From positions 1-46,045 of the forward strand of contig JAHHHS010000059.1 in the NCBI GenBank assembly GCA_019359215.1: DNA of 46,045 bases, written 5' to 3'. This DNA is from Nostoc indistinguendum CM1-VF10 (GTDB taxonomy: Bacteria; Cyanobacteriota; Cyanobacteriia; Cyanobacteriales; Nostocaceae). The notes beneath the pieces are model-generated. The model had not been told where the DNA came from. It did not search any database and saw only the letters and a list, made by a program, of their open reading frames with translations. Made by a program: the position numbers and the translations under genes. Below are positions 1 through 8,520 of the stretch, one piece after another; the first letter of the stretch is position 1, and each line of letters starts with the position of its first letter.

Positions 1-287
1 CTCGGCATTTTTTTGTGACTTTTTTGCTGATTCTCAATCAATTGTAGCGATCGCTTGGCCCTGTCCAGTTGAGCAAATTCATATCTAGCAATCTTTTTGG
101 GCTTTCCTATCCGTCTAACTCACGTTCAGATTTACTCTGTCCAAGCTGACGGTTGATACTTGGAATATTTTAGATTTTTGAATTGGCGAAATTTTGTATT
201 GTCGCCAAGCTAACATTCTAGAAATTAAGAAATACAAATTTTCGCCATTTTAAGAGTAAACTAGCAGCATTTACTGGAGTACATCTT
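1..287. other. Left-edge non-coding stretch upstream of parA
   Basis: No gene can be assigned. The minus strand is open from about position 119 to the window edge (about 39 codons, Lys/Gln/Arg-rich, e.g. YEFAQLDRAKRSLQ), but it has no good start codon and follows a TGA at 120-122. It could be the broken 5' part of a gene lying further left. A HIP1 octamer lies at about 48-55. The right part (185-246) holds the inverted repeats described separately and presumably the parA promoter. Confidence 0.4.
185..246. promoter_or_regulatory. Inverted repeat upstream of parA, possible parS/operator
   Basis: GGCGAAATTTTGTATT at 185-200 faces AATACAAATTTTCGCC at 231-246. The arms are 16 bp with one mismatch and a 30-bp spacer. 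A third related half-site in the 185 orientation (GGCGAAATTATAAAT) lies at 1260-1274, at the end of the partner gene. In plasmid ParA/RHH systems, arrays of such repeats beside the operon serve both as centromere and as binding sites for autorepression. That role is inference from position and symmetry; the repeat itself is visible in the sequence. Confidence 0.55.
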
Positions 288-881
288 GTGATAATCACCC
301 TTGCTAGTTTCAAGGGTGGCGTAGCTAAAACGACTTGCGCCATCCATATTGCTTGCTTTCTATCTCAGCATGGCAGCACCTTACTGGTTGATGGCGACCC
401 AAACCACAGTGCTACAGGATGGGCAAAGCGAGGAGCATTACCCTTTAAAGTTGTAGATTTACTACAAGCTCCTATGCACAGCCGTAATTTTGACCATGTA
501 GTTATTGACACAGCAGCCAGACCAAGCCACGAAGATTTAGAAGCACTTGCTGACGGGTGCAATCTATTAATCCTGCCTACTACCCCTGATGCTTTAGCGA
601 TGGATGCGCTGTTGCAGACTGTAGGCGCACTTAAATCATTGGGCAGCTCGCGCTATCGTGTGTTGCTCACAATCATTCCCCCAGCCCCTCGCTTAACAGG
701 ACAGCAAGCACGGGAAGCATTGGAGGCGGAGGGAATACCACTATTTCAACATGGGATTAGACGATTTGCTGTTTATGAAAAAGCGGCACTGGAGGGGCTG
801 CCAGTTTATCAAGTAAAAGACCGCAGCAGCAAAATAGCATGGCGGGAGTATCAAGAGGTGGGTAAGGAGATATTGTCATGA
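288..881 (+). CDS. parA: ParA-family partition ATPase
   Basis: A 197-residue P-loop ATPase of the ParA/MinD (SIMIBI) class, small plasmid type without an N-terminal DNA-binding domain. The deviant Walker A motif KGGVAKTT lies at residues 9-16 with its signature lysine. The switch I-like segment LLVDGDPNHSATGW (33-46) and the Walker B-like VVIDTAA (about 71-77) follow. Family role: ATP-dependent movement of plasmid DNA on the nucleoid through an adaptor bound to a centromere. The start is GTG at 288 because MIITLASFKGG is the usual N-terminus. The stop overlaps the next start by 4 bases (ATGA), so the two genes are probably co-translated. Chromosomal location next to a recombinase suggests an integrated plasmid remnant. 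Confidence 0.88.
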   Translation: MIITLASFKGGVAKTTCAIHIACFLSQHGSTLLVDGDPNHSATGWAKRGALPFKVVDLLQAPMHSRNFDHVVIDTAARPSHEDLEALADGCNLLILPTTPDALAMDALLQTVGALKSLGSSRYRVLLTIIPPAPRLTGQQAREALEAEGIPLFQHGIRRFAVYEKAALEGLPVYQVKDRSSKIAWREYQEVGKEILS

Positions 882-1276
882 GCAACCCTAAGCCTAGCCC
901 TTTTAAAAAGTTATTTGAAACCAAAGAGGAAGCACAAATTGAGCCAGAACTTCCGACTGAGCCAACCACAGAGAGTAACGTGACACAAACTTCAACACCA
1001 CTTGCGCCAGCGCCAATTCAAGAAGAACCCCGTAAACGTGGCAGACCTGCAACTGGAAAGCGGTCTGATGATGCTTGGATTGGGCGCACTTACTATGTGA
1101 AACGCTCAACAGATTTAGATGTAGAGGAAGAATTACTCAAACTCAAAAGACGTGGTATAGAGATTGATAAAAGCGAATTGGTAGATTTTCTAATGGCTGT
1201 ATGGGTGAAATGGCAGCAAGGTAAAAATATAGATTTACTAATTGACGAATTTACGCCAAGGCGAAATTATAAATAA
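878..1276 (+). CDS. ParA partner, ribbon-helix-helix DNA-binding protein
   Basis: 132 residues. The N-terminal half (about 1-65) is low-complexity, rich in Pro, Glu and Thr, and probably disordered. A basic AT-hook-like patch RKRGRPATGKRS (about 52-63) follows, then a compact C-terminal domain (about 66-115) whose pattern, a beta strand TYYVKRS followed by two helices, fits a ribbon-helix-helix fold. Such small adaptors stand in for ParB in many plasmid partition operons. The gene overlaps parA by ATGA. Function is inferred from operon position and fold pattern; I do not recognise a named family. The inverted repeats upstream of parA are the natural candidate binding sites. Confidence 0.7.
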   Translation: MSNPKPSPFKKLFETKEEAQIEPELPTEPTTESNVTQTSTPLAPAPIQEEPRKRGRPATGKRSDDAWIGRTYYVKRSTDLDVEEELLKLKRRGIEIDKSELVDFLMAVWVKWQQGKNIDLLIDEFTPRRNYK

Positions 1277-1413
1277 AATTGAGTCGTTGCTGAATGAGGA
1301 GAGCGTGCGGGTGAACTAGCACGGGAGAAAGTGCGTCAGCAGCACGGCGGATTGAGCAAGCTATTCCTACTGTTTACAATGTGGAAAGTAAGAACGATGA
1401 TTAGAGGTAGAAG

Positions 1414-1713
1414 ATGACTAGCAAAGAATTATTAATCCAAGAAATAGAAACTTTACCACCAGAATTGTTAACAGAAGCACTTAATTTTATTCGAGAAATC
1501 AAAACCAGTCATACAGCAAAACAGTCAAGTACAAATAACCTACGTGGTTCTACAGCTGAAGATTTACTAGAATTTGCAGGAACTTGGTCAGGTGATGATA
1601 TCAGAGAATGTCTTCAGCTTGTTCATGATACTCGTATGCCACTGGAATTTTTTGAGCCGAAAATTGTTATTGGGATTGCCGCCTTTTCCCCACACGGGCT
1701 GCTAATTTATTAG
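1414..1713 (+). CDS. Solitary DUF2281/VapB-like antitoxin with altered C-terminus
   Basis: 99 residues. The N-terminus (MTSKELLIQEIETLPPELL, then a helix to about residue 30) and the segment LEFAGTWSGDDIRECLQ (about 51-67) resemble the cyanobacterial DUF2281-type antitoxins that usually precede a PIN-domain VapC toxin. No toxin follows: the last 20 or so codons run past a T6 tract into sequence that is the antisense of the recombinase 3' end. The native protein probably ended near DTRMPLEF. A GAGG ribosome site lies just upstream (about 1404). I read it as an antitoxin left alone after loss of its toxin partner, or cut by insertion of the neighbouring DNA. Confidence 0.6.
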   Translation: MTSKELLIQEIETLPPELLTEALNFIREIKTSHTAKQSSTNNLRGSTAEDLLEFAGTWSGDDIRECLQLVHDTRMPLEFFEPKIVIGIAAFSPHGLLIY

Positions 1714-2350
1714 TTAACTCCAACTGATACTGATTTTTATTGTCCTCGTAAACCAAAATAGTCCTGGGGTCAGCATGACGGCTCAAATGCTGCACCTTCC
1801 GGTAGTCACCTGACGCCAAATCCAGCGCATCGGTAATCCCCGAATGCCTGATTTTATGGGGTGTCATCCGCTTTTTGATGCCAGCACGTTCACAGGTTTT
1901 TCTCACAATGGCGTAGATGCCATCCCCGGTGAGTTGGTGTCCATAATTGTGGAAGTCAAGCGCGATAAACAAAGGATCGCTGGGTTTAATATTTATACGA
2001 CAGCCCAGCCAGTCGCTAACCGCCTCTGCAACTTCTGGGTTTAAATCAATCCTAGTAGAATCATTGCCCTTACCCTTGCCATAAATAATTAAAGTCAAAT
2101 CGTGGTAATCAAAATCTCCTACCATTAACTTCGCTACCTCCCCCCGCCGCAAAACATTTGCCCAAAGCAGCAGAAATAAAGCATAATCCCGCTTTCCCTT
2201 GGTGCAAGTGATATCAATTACATCAAAAACTTTGTTGTATTCATCAACTACAACACCCCGCGTATCCCTGTACTTAGTCACAATCATTGACTCAATGCGG
2301 TCGCTATCAAAGTGATATTGGCAGTGCTTGAGGTTCAGCGTTAATGACAA
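1667..2350 (-). CDS. Tyrosine recombinase, catalytic domain only (N-terminally truncated)
   Basis: 227 residues covering the catalytic domain of a XerC/phage-integrase-type recombinase. The catalytic set is visible: R68 in LRRGE, a lysine in the GKGKG beta-hairpin (92-94), HKIR (H165, R168), H192 in LSRHADP and the nucleophile Y201. Full-length relatives have about 300 residues with an N-terminal core-binding domain (SAM-like fold) before the RDTRG segment. That domain is absent here: the frame is closed by a TGA three codons before a weak TTG start at 2350. The gene is probably a 5'-truncated remnant, unable to clamp its site normally. Its position beside parA and its partner supports an integrated-plasmid origin. 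Confidence 0.78.
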   Translation of the reverse strand: MSLTLNLKHCQYHFDSDRIESMIVTKYRDTRGVVVDEYNKVFDVIDITCTKGKRDYALFLLLWANVLRRGEVAKLMVGDFDYHDLTLIIYGKGKGNDSTRIDLNPEVAEAVSDWLGCRINIKPSDPLFIALDFHNYGHQLTGDGIYAIVRKTCERAGIKKRMTPHKIRHSGITDALDLASGDYRKVQHLSRHADPRTILVYEDNKNQYQLELTNKLAARVGKRRQSQ

Positions 2351-2505
2351 TGCATCTTTTCATTAACGTGTTATATCATTACACACAGTTATTCAGAGAA
2401 GAAAATAGTTAATCTGAAACTGATATTTACGTTTATAGAGGGATGTAGAGCCGCTCATAATTTCGCTACAACCAAACAAGAGGCTTTAAAAGATGGTGTC
2501 AAGCA

Positions 2506-3672
2506 ATGACAGACAAACCCCAAGAAATCGAGGTGAATAAACCAGTTAATTCACCCAGAGAAACTTCAGAAAGAAAAATTCAGGCTCAATCATCAGTAGA
2601 AAATGAACCGTCTGCATTAGAGTCTTTTTTTACAAGTGTTGCTCAGACTGGCAAAGCAGTTTTAGAAACAGCAGTAGGGGTGGGAGAAGCGACAGCGAAA
2701 GAAACACACAAGTTAATTGAGCAAACAACTCAAACTAGCGGTCAAGTTGTGAATCGCCTTAACGAAAATTGGGTGATTAGAAAGCTATCTGGAGTATTAA
2801 ATTTAAATTGGCTAATTGGTACTACTGACGCTGTTGATTTGGAAAAAGCAGAAGTTGCGGTAAAAAAGCTCAAGCAACAGTATCCAAATGAATCACCTAG
2901 CCAGATTGCTCACCGAATCATGGTGGAAAAAGCGACTCAAGCAGGGACAGTTGGACTAGCAACAAGTGTTTTGCCAGGAATAGCAGTTGCATTGTTGGCA
3001 ATTGATTTAACAGCCACAACCAAATTGCAGTCAGAAATGCTTTATCAGATTGCATCTGTCTACGGGCTAGATTTAAAAGATCCTGCCCGTAAAGGTGAAG
3101 TTTTGGCAATTTTTGGTCTGGGCTTGGGTGGAGGTCGTCTCTTGAAAGCTGCGGGATTAGGCTTGCTGCGAAATATACCCTTGGCGGGTGCGGTAATAGG
3201 AGCTAGTTCAAATGCAACGATGATCTATTCTTTGGGGTATGCTGCTTGTCGATTTTACGAAGCCAAGCTAGATGAATCAACTTCGCTTGCATCGCCACAG
3301 ACACTAGCAACATTAAAAGCAGAGAGTGAAAAGTATTTAGAAACTGCGATCGCTCAACAAGCCGTCATGGATCAAATTTTAGTTCACATGATCCTGGCTA
3401 GTCATCCAGAGAAGACCTGGGATGAAATTCTGCCAGAATTAAAAACTCTAAACCTCAATCCTAACTCCTTAGATGCCATTGCCCAAAATATCAAATCACC
3501 TAAGTCTTTAGATATACTGCTCAATCAGCTGAATCGTGATTTTGCCATACCCTTGCTGGCTCAGTGTTACAAAATTGCCCAGCTTGACAATAAGACTACA
3601 CCAGTTGAGCAAGAAATAATAGAGGCGATCGCTAGCAAATTTGATATTGACAAAAATGGAATTGGGGCATAA
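2506..3672 (+). CDS. EcsC/DUF697-like hypothetical protein
   Basis: 388 residues. Residues 1-95 are polar, probably partly disordered with a helical stretch. From about 120, the segment PSQIAHRIMVEKATQAG opens a region with several hydrophobic, glycine-rich helices: TVGLATSVLPGIAVALLAIDLTA, AIFGLGLGGGRLLKAAGLGLL and IPLAGAVIGASSNATMIYSLGYA. This pattern of amphipathic membrane-associated helices around a Leu-Pro/Asp motif resembles EcsC- or DUF697-type domains of cyanobacterial membrane proteins. The C-terminal 120 residues are soluble helices. No catalytic motif is seen and the function is unknown. It stands alone between the plasmid-like cassette and a decayed toxin-antitoxin pair. Confidence 0.6.
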   Translation: MTDKPQEIEVNKPVNSPRETSERKIQAQSSVENEPSALESFFTSVAQTGKAVLETAVGVGEATAKETHKLIEQTTQTSGQVVNRLNENWVIRKLSGVLNLNWLIGTTDAVDLEKAEVAVKKLKQQYPNESPSQIAHRIMVEKATQAGTVGLATSVLPGIAVALLAIDLTATTKLQSEMLYQIASVYGLDLKDPARKGEVLAIFGLGLGGGRLLKAAGLGLLRNIPLAGAVIGASSNATMIYSLGYAACRFYEAKLDESTSLASPQTLATLKAESEKYLETAIAQQAVMDQILVHMILASHPEKTWDEILPELKTLNLNPNSLDAIAQNIKSPKSLDILLNQLNRDFAIPLLAQCYKIAQLDNKTTPVEQEIIEAIASKFDIDKNGIGA

Positions 3673-3810
3673 GGCATTAGGCAGAGGAGGTAAAAAAGTG
3701 GAGTTATGAGCGGATTTCACTAGTATCAGACACAAAACTAGCCATTTTTAATAACTTTAAAGCCTGCCAAACTCCAACGGCTTGGCAAGCTTGTCTAATG
3801 TTTTACTAAA

Positions 3811-3996
3811 TTAATGTTCTATCATTAATTTTTTTCCAAATATAACTACCTCTCTTTTTTTAAACCTTTTCCTTTTATCTAATCTAAGTTTTTGCCTAGT
3901 TAATTCCTGAGATATTAATTCCTGAGCGCGACTTTCAATTTTTATTTGGTTTTCTATTGGCTGTTCTTTAATTTTTTCCCTTAGGCTTTTGCCCAT
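3811..3996 (-). pseudogene. Decayed HigA/XRE-type antitoxin remnant
   Basis: 61 codons. The first 35 or so residues (MGKSLREKIKEQPIENQIK, then IESRAQELISQELT) match the N-terminal linker helix of the cyanobacterial HigA-type antitoxins encoded after phage-derived HigB toxins. The helix-turn-helix domain that should follow is not recognisable; the frame runs into a Lys/Arg-rich tail and stops at about 60 residues instead of about 100. It lies 27 bp downstream of the broken higB-like gene on the same strand, which gives the classic toxin-first order and supports the call. Confidence 0.6.
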
Positions 3997-4023
3997 TCTT
4001 CTTACCCTTCTTCTTTTAGTTTT

Positions 4024-4362
4024 TTAAGATGGCTCTTGTACCGTGATCAGCCTTTTGAATAAGTGTTTATAAAAAAGTTTTTGGCTAACGCCGGATTTGT
4101 CACCTGCTACCAATAAAATGACTTGCCTCAATGGGTCAAAAGCAAACGCCACATGCTAAACACCACCAAAAGCTGAGAATCGTAACTCTTTCATGTTTCC
4201 GTACTTCGACCCTTTGAGCGTATCAACATGAGGACGTTTTGCTTGTGGGCCAAACATTTCTAATACTTGAGCAGTAGCAAGCAACTCATTTTTTACTTCT
4301 TGAGACAGAGCATCAAATTCAGACTCGAAATCATGATGAAACTCAACTTGCCATTCCACCAA
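4024..4362 (-). pseudogene. HigB/Gp49-type RelE-family toxin, nonsense-disrupted
   Basis: The frame from ATG at 4362 reads WQVEFHHDFESEFDALSQEV, then DTLKGSKYGNMKELRFSAFGGV, and meets TAG at 4156-4158 (codon 69). Beyond the stop the same frame continues HVAFAFDPLRQVILLVAGDK and on to a TAA at 4024. In the phage-derived Gp49-like HigB family this position reads (W)RVAFAFDP, so TAG most simply replaces the Trp codon TGG. The total of 113 codons equals the normal family length. The toxin is therefore inactivated by one nonsense change with little other decay. Its antitoxin downstream is also ruined. Confidence 0.8.
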
Positions 4363-4551
4363 TTTATTATGGTTAAGATGTCATACCTTTTCAAGAGTAT
4401 ATAGATTGACACTCTCAGTACTAAATTATAGCTACTGGCCCCAACCCCCTCATCTCTCTCGTCTATCTCCTTCCCCCCCGCTCCCCTCAGCCTGAAACAA
4501 TAATTTTGAGCAATACTGGTACAAGAAGGAATATTTACACAAAATCTCAAC

Positions 4552-6033
4552 ATGACAATTCAACCTAGTGATAAGCCTTTGCTAGAGTGGGCAGGCGATA
4601 GTTTGGCAATCGGATTATTTGAAGATGCTGTAGAGTTAACTGGAGAATTGGCAACTTTAGATCAAAAGTTTTCCGGAGTCTTAAAAGAACTAATTGCTGA
4701 AGAAGAATTTAAAGGTAAAGCCAATAGTACTATCTTCACTCGTGTGAATCCTGGTAGCCCAGTGCGGAAATTGATTTTGGTAGGCTTAGGCAAACCAGAT
4801 GTACTAAAACTCGACACTTTGCGCCGCGCTGCTGCTGCTGTAGCCAGAGTAGCAAAAAAGCAAAAAAGCAAAATTTTGGGATTTAGTTTCCCATTGTGGA
4901 ATAACGATCCAGCCGCAAGTGCCCAAGCGATCGCAGAAGGTATAGAATTAGCGCTTTACCAAGATATTCGCTTTAAATCAGAACCAGAAGATAAAGGTTC
5001 TCAAATAGAAACCGTAGATTTACTAGGATTCGGTGGACAAGAAGCAGCCATCACCCGCGCCAATCAAATTGTGTCAGGCGTAAACTTGGCACGGCAATTA
5101 GTAGCAGCACCAGCTAATGCAGTAACACCAATTACTTTGGCAGAAACTGCTCAAGCGATCGCAAAGGATCACGGTTTACAAGTAGAAATTCTAGAAAAAG
5201 AAGACTGTGAAAAGTTGGGTATGGGTGCATTTTTAGGAGTAGCGCAAGCTTCCGAGTTGCCACCTAAATTCATTCACCTGACTTACAAGCCAGAAGGTAC
5301 ACCCAAAAAGAAATTAGCAATTATTGGCAAAGGTGTAACTTTCGATTCCGGTGGACTGAATATCAAAGGTGCTGGTAGCGGCATCGAAACCATGAAAATT
5401 GATATGGGTGGTGCAGCTGCTACCTTGGGCGCGGCAAAAGCAATTGCTCAAATTAAGCCAGATGTTGAGGTTCACTTTATCTCGGCGGTGGCTGAAAACA
5501 TGATTAGCGGTCGCGCTATGCACCCTGGAGACATTCTCACAGCATCAAACGGCAAAACAATCGAAGTGAACAACACCGACGCTGAGGGGCGTTTAACCTT
5601 AGCAGATGCCTTGGTGTTTGCCGACAAATTGGGATTAGATGCGATCGTGGATTTAGCCACCCTAACCGGCGCTAACGTTATTGCCTTGGGTGAAGATATT
5701 GCTGGTTTGTACACTCCCGATGATGCTGTAGCTTCCCAGCTAGAGAAAGCTGCCCAAACTTCAGGGGAAAAGATTTGGCGGATGCCAATGGAAGAAAAAT
5801 ATTTTGAAGGGCTAAAGTCTGGCATTGCGGACATGAAAAATACTGGCCCGCGTCCAGGTGGTTCTATTACCGCCGCCCTTTTCCTGAAGCAATTCGTCAA
5901 AGAGACACCTTGGGCGCACTTAGATATTGCTGGGCCAGTATGGACAGATAAAGAAAATGGCTACAACGGCGCTGGGGCAACCGGCTACGGCGTTCGAACG
6001 CTAGTTAACTGGGTGCTGGGGACTGGAGAGTAA
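4552..6033 (+). CDS. pepA: Leucyl aminopeptidase, M17 family
   Basis: 493 residues, the normal length of cytosolic leucine aminopeptidases, which remove N-terminal residues from peptides using two metal ions. The signature NTDAEGR lies at 341-347 and supplies metal-binding Asp and Glu plus the catalytic Arg. The second metal and lysine motif GKGVTFDSGG begins at about residue 259. The N-terminal macro-like domain occupies about 1-160. The start ATG is at 4552. The C-terminus normally ends near LVNWVL; the last residues GTGE are read from a G-rich intergenic repeat that continues downstream. Monocistronic in appearance, with repeats on the 3' side. Confidence 0.96.
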   Translation: MTIQPSDKPLLEWAGDSLAIGLFEDAVELTGELATLDQKFSGVLKELIAEEEFKGKANSTIFTRVNPGSPVRKLILVGLGKPDVLKLDTLRRAAAAVARVAKKQKSKILGFSFPLWNNDPAASAQAIAEGIELALYQDIRFKSEPEDKGSQIETVDLLGFGGQEAAITRANQIVSGVNLARQLVAAPANAVTPITLAETAQAIAKDHGLQVEILEKEDCEKLGMGAFLGVAQASELPPKFIHLTYKPEGTPKKKLAIIGKGVTFDSGGLNIKGAGSGIETMKIDMGGAAATLGAAKAIAQIKPDVEVHFISAVAENMISGRAMHPGDILTASNGKTIEVNNTDAEGRLTLADALVFADKLGLDAIVDLATLTGANVIALGEDIAGLYTPDDAVASQLEKAAQTSGEKIWRMPMEEKYFEGLKSGIADMKNTGPRPGGSITAALFLKQFVKETPWAHLDIAGPVWTDKENGYNGAGATGYGVRTLVNWVLGTGE

Positions 6034-6180
6034 GGAGTAGAGGGAGCAGGGGAAGATGAGGGGGATGAGGGAGCAGGGGAGACAAGGGGACAAGAGTAGA
6101 ACTTGAAACAAGTCTTTCCCCTTGTCTCTAATTCTCCTTGTCCCCAAGTCCTCTTGGGCCAATGCCCAATGCCCAAATTC
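6034..6180. repeat. G-rich low-complexity repeat and inverted partner after pepA
   Basis: Repeated GGGAGCAGGGGA/GATGAGGG units at about 6037-6095 face C-rich copies (CCCCTTGTCTC, CTCCTTGTCCCC) at about 6118-6146. RNA from this stretch could fold into a long imperfect hairpin and may terminate pepA transcription. Similar GGGAGATGAGGGAGCA units recur inside rsgA near 36610 and as C-rich copies after dnaK, so this is a dispersed repeat family of the genome. Confidence 0.6.
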
Positions 6181-6307
6181 GTGCTATCTTGAGCTTGCCA
6201 GCAAAAATTGTTGCAATAGTAACAGAAATAACTTGGCAGTCAGAAAGTTAAGCTTTTTCGGCAAAGCCATCTGGTAAAATTTGTAAGGTTTCTAAAAGCT
6301 CTGAGCA

Positions 6308-7330
6308 ATGGGATCGACTCGCGTACGGATCGCAATTGACGCAATGGGAGGGGATCACGCACCCGGTGAAATCGTTGCTGGCGCACTGCGAGCAAAGGAA
6401 GAATTGGGTGTAGATGTATTACTTGTTGGTGATCCCCAACAAATAGAAGCTGCCTTGCCGCCAAAAACGAATTTAGGGCAGGTGGAGATCGTTCCTGCTG
6501 AGGAAGCGATCGCTATGGATGAGGAGCCTTTAAATGCAGTTAGACGCAAACGCAAGGCTTCTATCAATGTGGCGATGGATTTAGTCAAGCAGCAAAAGGC
6601 AGATGCCGTATTTTCTGCTGGCCACTCTGGGGCAGCTATGGCATCAGCTTTACTCCGCTTAGGACGATTGCCGGGAATTGACCGCCCAGCAATAGGGACT
6701 GTTTTTCCAACAATTATTGCTGGTAAGCCAGTACTGGTACTTGATGTCGGCGCGAATGTAGATTGCCGTCCTAAATTTCTAGAGCAGTTTGCTGTCATGG
6801 GATCGGCTTACAGTCAATATGTTTTGGGTACAACCGAACCTAAAGTGGGTTTGTTGAATATCGGTGAAGAAGACTCTAAGGGTAATGATGCAGTCGTCCG
6901 CGCCCACCAACTGCTCCGCGAAAATTCCCAAATTAATTTTATTGGCAATGCCGAAGGGCGTGATGTACTTTCCGGTCGCTTTGATGTGATTGTTTGTGAT
7001 GGCTTTGTCGGCAATGTATTATTAAAATTCGCCGAAGCAGTGGGAGAAGTGATTCTGCAAATTCTGCGGGAAGAATTACCCCAAGGATTGCACGGTCAAA
7101 TCGGTTCAGCGCTCTTAAAACCAAACCTAAAGCGGATTAAGCAGCGAATGGATCACGCAGAACACGGCGGCGCTTTGCTGTTAGGCGTGGCAGGAGTCTG
7201 TTTTATCGGTCACGGTAGCTCACAAGCTCCTTCAATTTTTAATGCAATTCGCATGGCCAAAGAAGCCGTTGACAACCAGGTACTACAACGAATTCAGTCC
7301 CAATATATCCTAGAGCGCGAGAGCGGTTAG
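6308..7330 (+). CDS. plsX: Phosphate acyltransferase PlsX
   Basis: 340 residues. PlsX converts acyl-ACP and phosphate to acyl-phosphate, feeding phospholipid synthesis. The conserved N-terminal AIDAMGGDHAP lies at about 9-19. The segments AGHSGAAMASALLRLGR and DVGANVDCRP are typical, and the length is normal. The ATG start at 6308 gives MGSTRVRIAIDAMGGD. It is first in the row plsX-fabH-fabD-plsC on the plus strand. The stop TAG (7328-7330) falls within the first unit of a TTAGTCA heptamer array. Confidence 0.95.
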   Translation: MGSTRVRIAIDAMGGDHAPGEIVAGALRAKEELGVDVLLVGDPQQIEAALPPKTNLGQVEIVPAEEAIAMDEEPLNAVRRKRKASINVAMDLVKQQKADAVFSAGHSGAAMASALLRLGRLPGIDRPAIGTVFPTIIAGKPVLVLDVGANVDCRPKFLEQFAVMGSAYSQYVLGTTEPKVGLLNIGEEDSKGNDAVVRAHQLLRENSQINFIGNAEGRDVLSGRFDVIVCDGFVGNVLLKFAEAVGEVILQILREELPQGLHGQIGSALLKPNLKRIKQRMDHAEHGGALLLGVAGVCFIGHGSSQAPSIFNAIRMAKEAVDNQVLQRIQSQYILERESG

Positions 7331-7387
7331 TCATTAGTCATTAGTCATTAGTCATTAGGCATTAGTCATTAGTCATTAGTCATTAGT
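7327..7387. repeat. TTAGTCA heptamer tandem repeat (STRR)
   Basis: About eight and a half tandem copies of TTAGTCA with one variant unit (TTAGGCA) begin within the last codons of plsX and continue to about 7387. This is the short tandemly repeated repetitive type known from heterocystous cyanobacteria. The first unit contains the plsX stop codon. Further A-rich ACAAAAG/ACAATTG-type heptamers follow up to the fabH start. Confidence 0.85.
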
Positions 7388-7489
7388 TACGAGCAACAAA
7401 GGACAATTGACAATTGACAAATGACAAGAGACACAAAAGACAAGGACAAGGGACAAAAGACAAAAAGCTGATAGCTCAGGAGATTAGGA

Positions 7490-8482
7490 GTGCAAAACTT
7501 AGGCGTAGCAATTACCGGAAGTGGCTCGGCAGTACCAGCAACTTCCCTACACAACCAGGTATTGAGTGAAGTAGTTGAAACATCAGATGAGTGGATTGCC
7601 ACAAGAACGGGAATTCGTCAACGACGGTTAGCCGTGCCATCTGAGTCCTTGAGTGACCTCGCTACTGCTGCCAGCAGTCAAGCGATCGCAGCTTCGGGAA
7701 TTAAACCAGAAGACTTAGACCTGATTCTGCTAGCAACTTCCACCCCTGATGATTTGTTTGGTACTGCTTGTAAAGTACAGGCTCAATTAGGAGCCACCAA
7801 TGCAGTAGCCTTTGATTTGACTGCTGCCTGCTCTGGCTTTGTATTTGGTTTAGTTACAGCAGCCCAATACATTAGAACAGGTGTCTATAAAAACGTCCTG
7901 TTAATAGGTGCAGATATCCTCTCTCGCTGGGTAGATTGGGAAGATCGGCGCACTTGTGTATTATTTGGCGATGGTGCAGGGGCAGTAGTATTACAAGCTG
8001 ACAAAAGTGATCGCTTATTAGGATTTGCCCTTAAAAGTGATGGTACTCAAAACCATCATCTCAACCTCGCTTATGCAGGCACTTCCCAAGAATTGCTTCC
8101 CGGTGTAAATATCACTAAAGGCACTTATCAACCTATTACTATGAACGGCAAAGAAGTCTACCGCTTTGCTGTGCAAAAAGTGCCAGAAATCATAGATAAA
8201 GCCTTATTTCAAGCCAACCTCAGCGTTGACCAAATAGATTGGCTGTTGTTGCATCAAGCCAATCAGCGAATTATTGATGCTGTTGCCCAACGCCTGAATA
8301 TCCCAGAACATAAAGTTATAAGTAATCTCGCCCAGTACGGCAATACCTCTGCTGCTTCCATTCCCTTAGCTTTAGATGAAGCGGTACGACAAGGTAAAAT
8401 TAAACCTAATGACATCGTTGCTACATCCGGGTTTGGTGCCGGTCTAACCTGGGGCGCGGCAATTTTTCAATGGGGAAGGTGA
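7490..8482 (+). CDS. fabH: 3-oxoacyl-ACP synthase III (KAS III)
   Basis: 330 residues, thiolase fold. FabH condenses acetyl-CoA with malonyl-ACP to start fatty acid synthesis. The catalytic triad is complete: Cys114 in DLTAACSGF, His255 in LLHQANQR and Asn285 in QYGNTSAAS. The glycine-rich C-terminal GFGAGLTWG is present. The GTG start at 7490 is preceded by GGAGATTAGGAG, a usable ribosome site, and gives the usual MQNLGVAITGSGSAVP. It sits between plsX and fabD with heptamer repeats in both gaps. Confidence 0.95.
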   Translation: MQNLGVAITGSGSAVPATSLHNQVLSEVVETSDEWIATRTGIRQRRLAVPSESLSDLATAASSQAIAASGIKPEDLDLILLATSTPDDLFGTACKVQAQLGATNAVAFDLTAACSGFVFGLVTAAQYIRTGVYKNVLLIGADILSRWVDWEDRRTCVLFGDGAGAVVLQADKSDRLLGFALKSDGTQNHHLNLAYAGTSQELLPGVNITKGTYQPITMNGKEVYRFAVQKVPEIIDKALFQANLSVDQIDWLLLHQANQRIIDAVAQRLNIPEHKVISNLAQYGNTSAASIPLALDEAVRQGKIKPNDIVATSGFGAGLTWGAAIFQWGR

Positions 8483-8520
8483 ATATTTTGTCCTTTGTCA
8501 TTAGTCATTTGTCCTTTGTT

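Noticed and set aside
1277..1413. Small gene between the ParA partner and the antitoxin
   Set aside because: Two short overlapping frames (ending ...VYNVESKNDD and ...MWKVRTMIRGRR) both look protein-like, but neither has a good start or a recognisable family.
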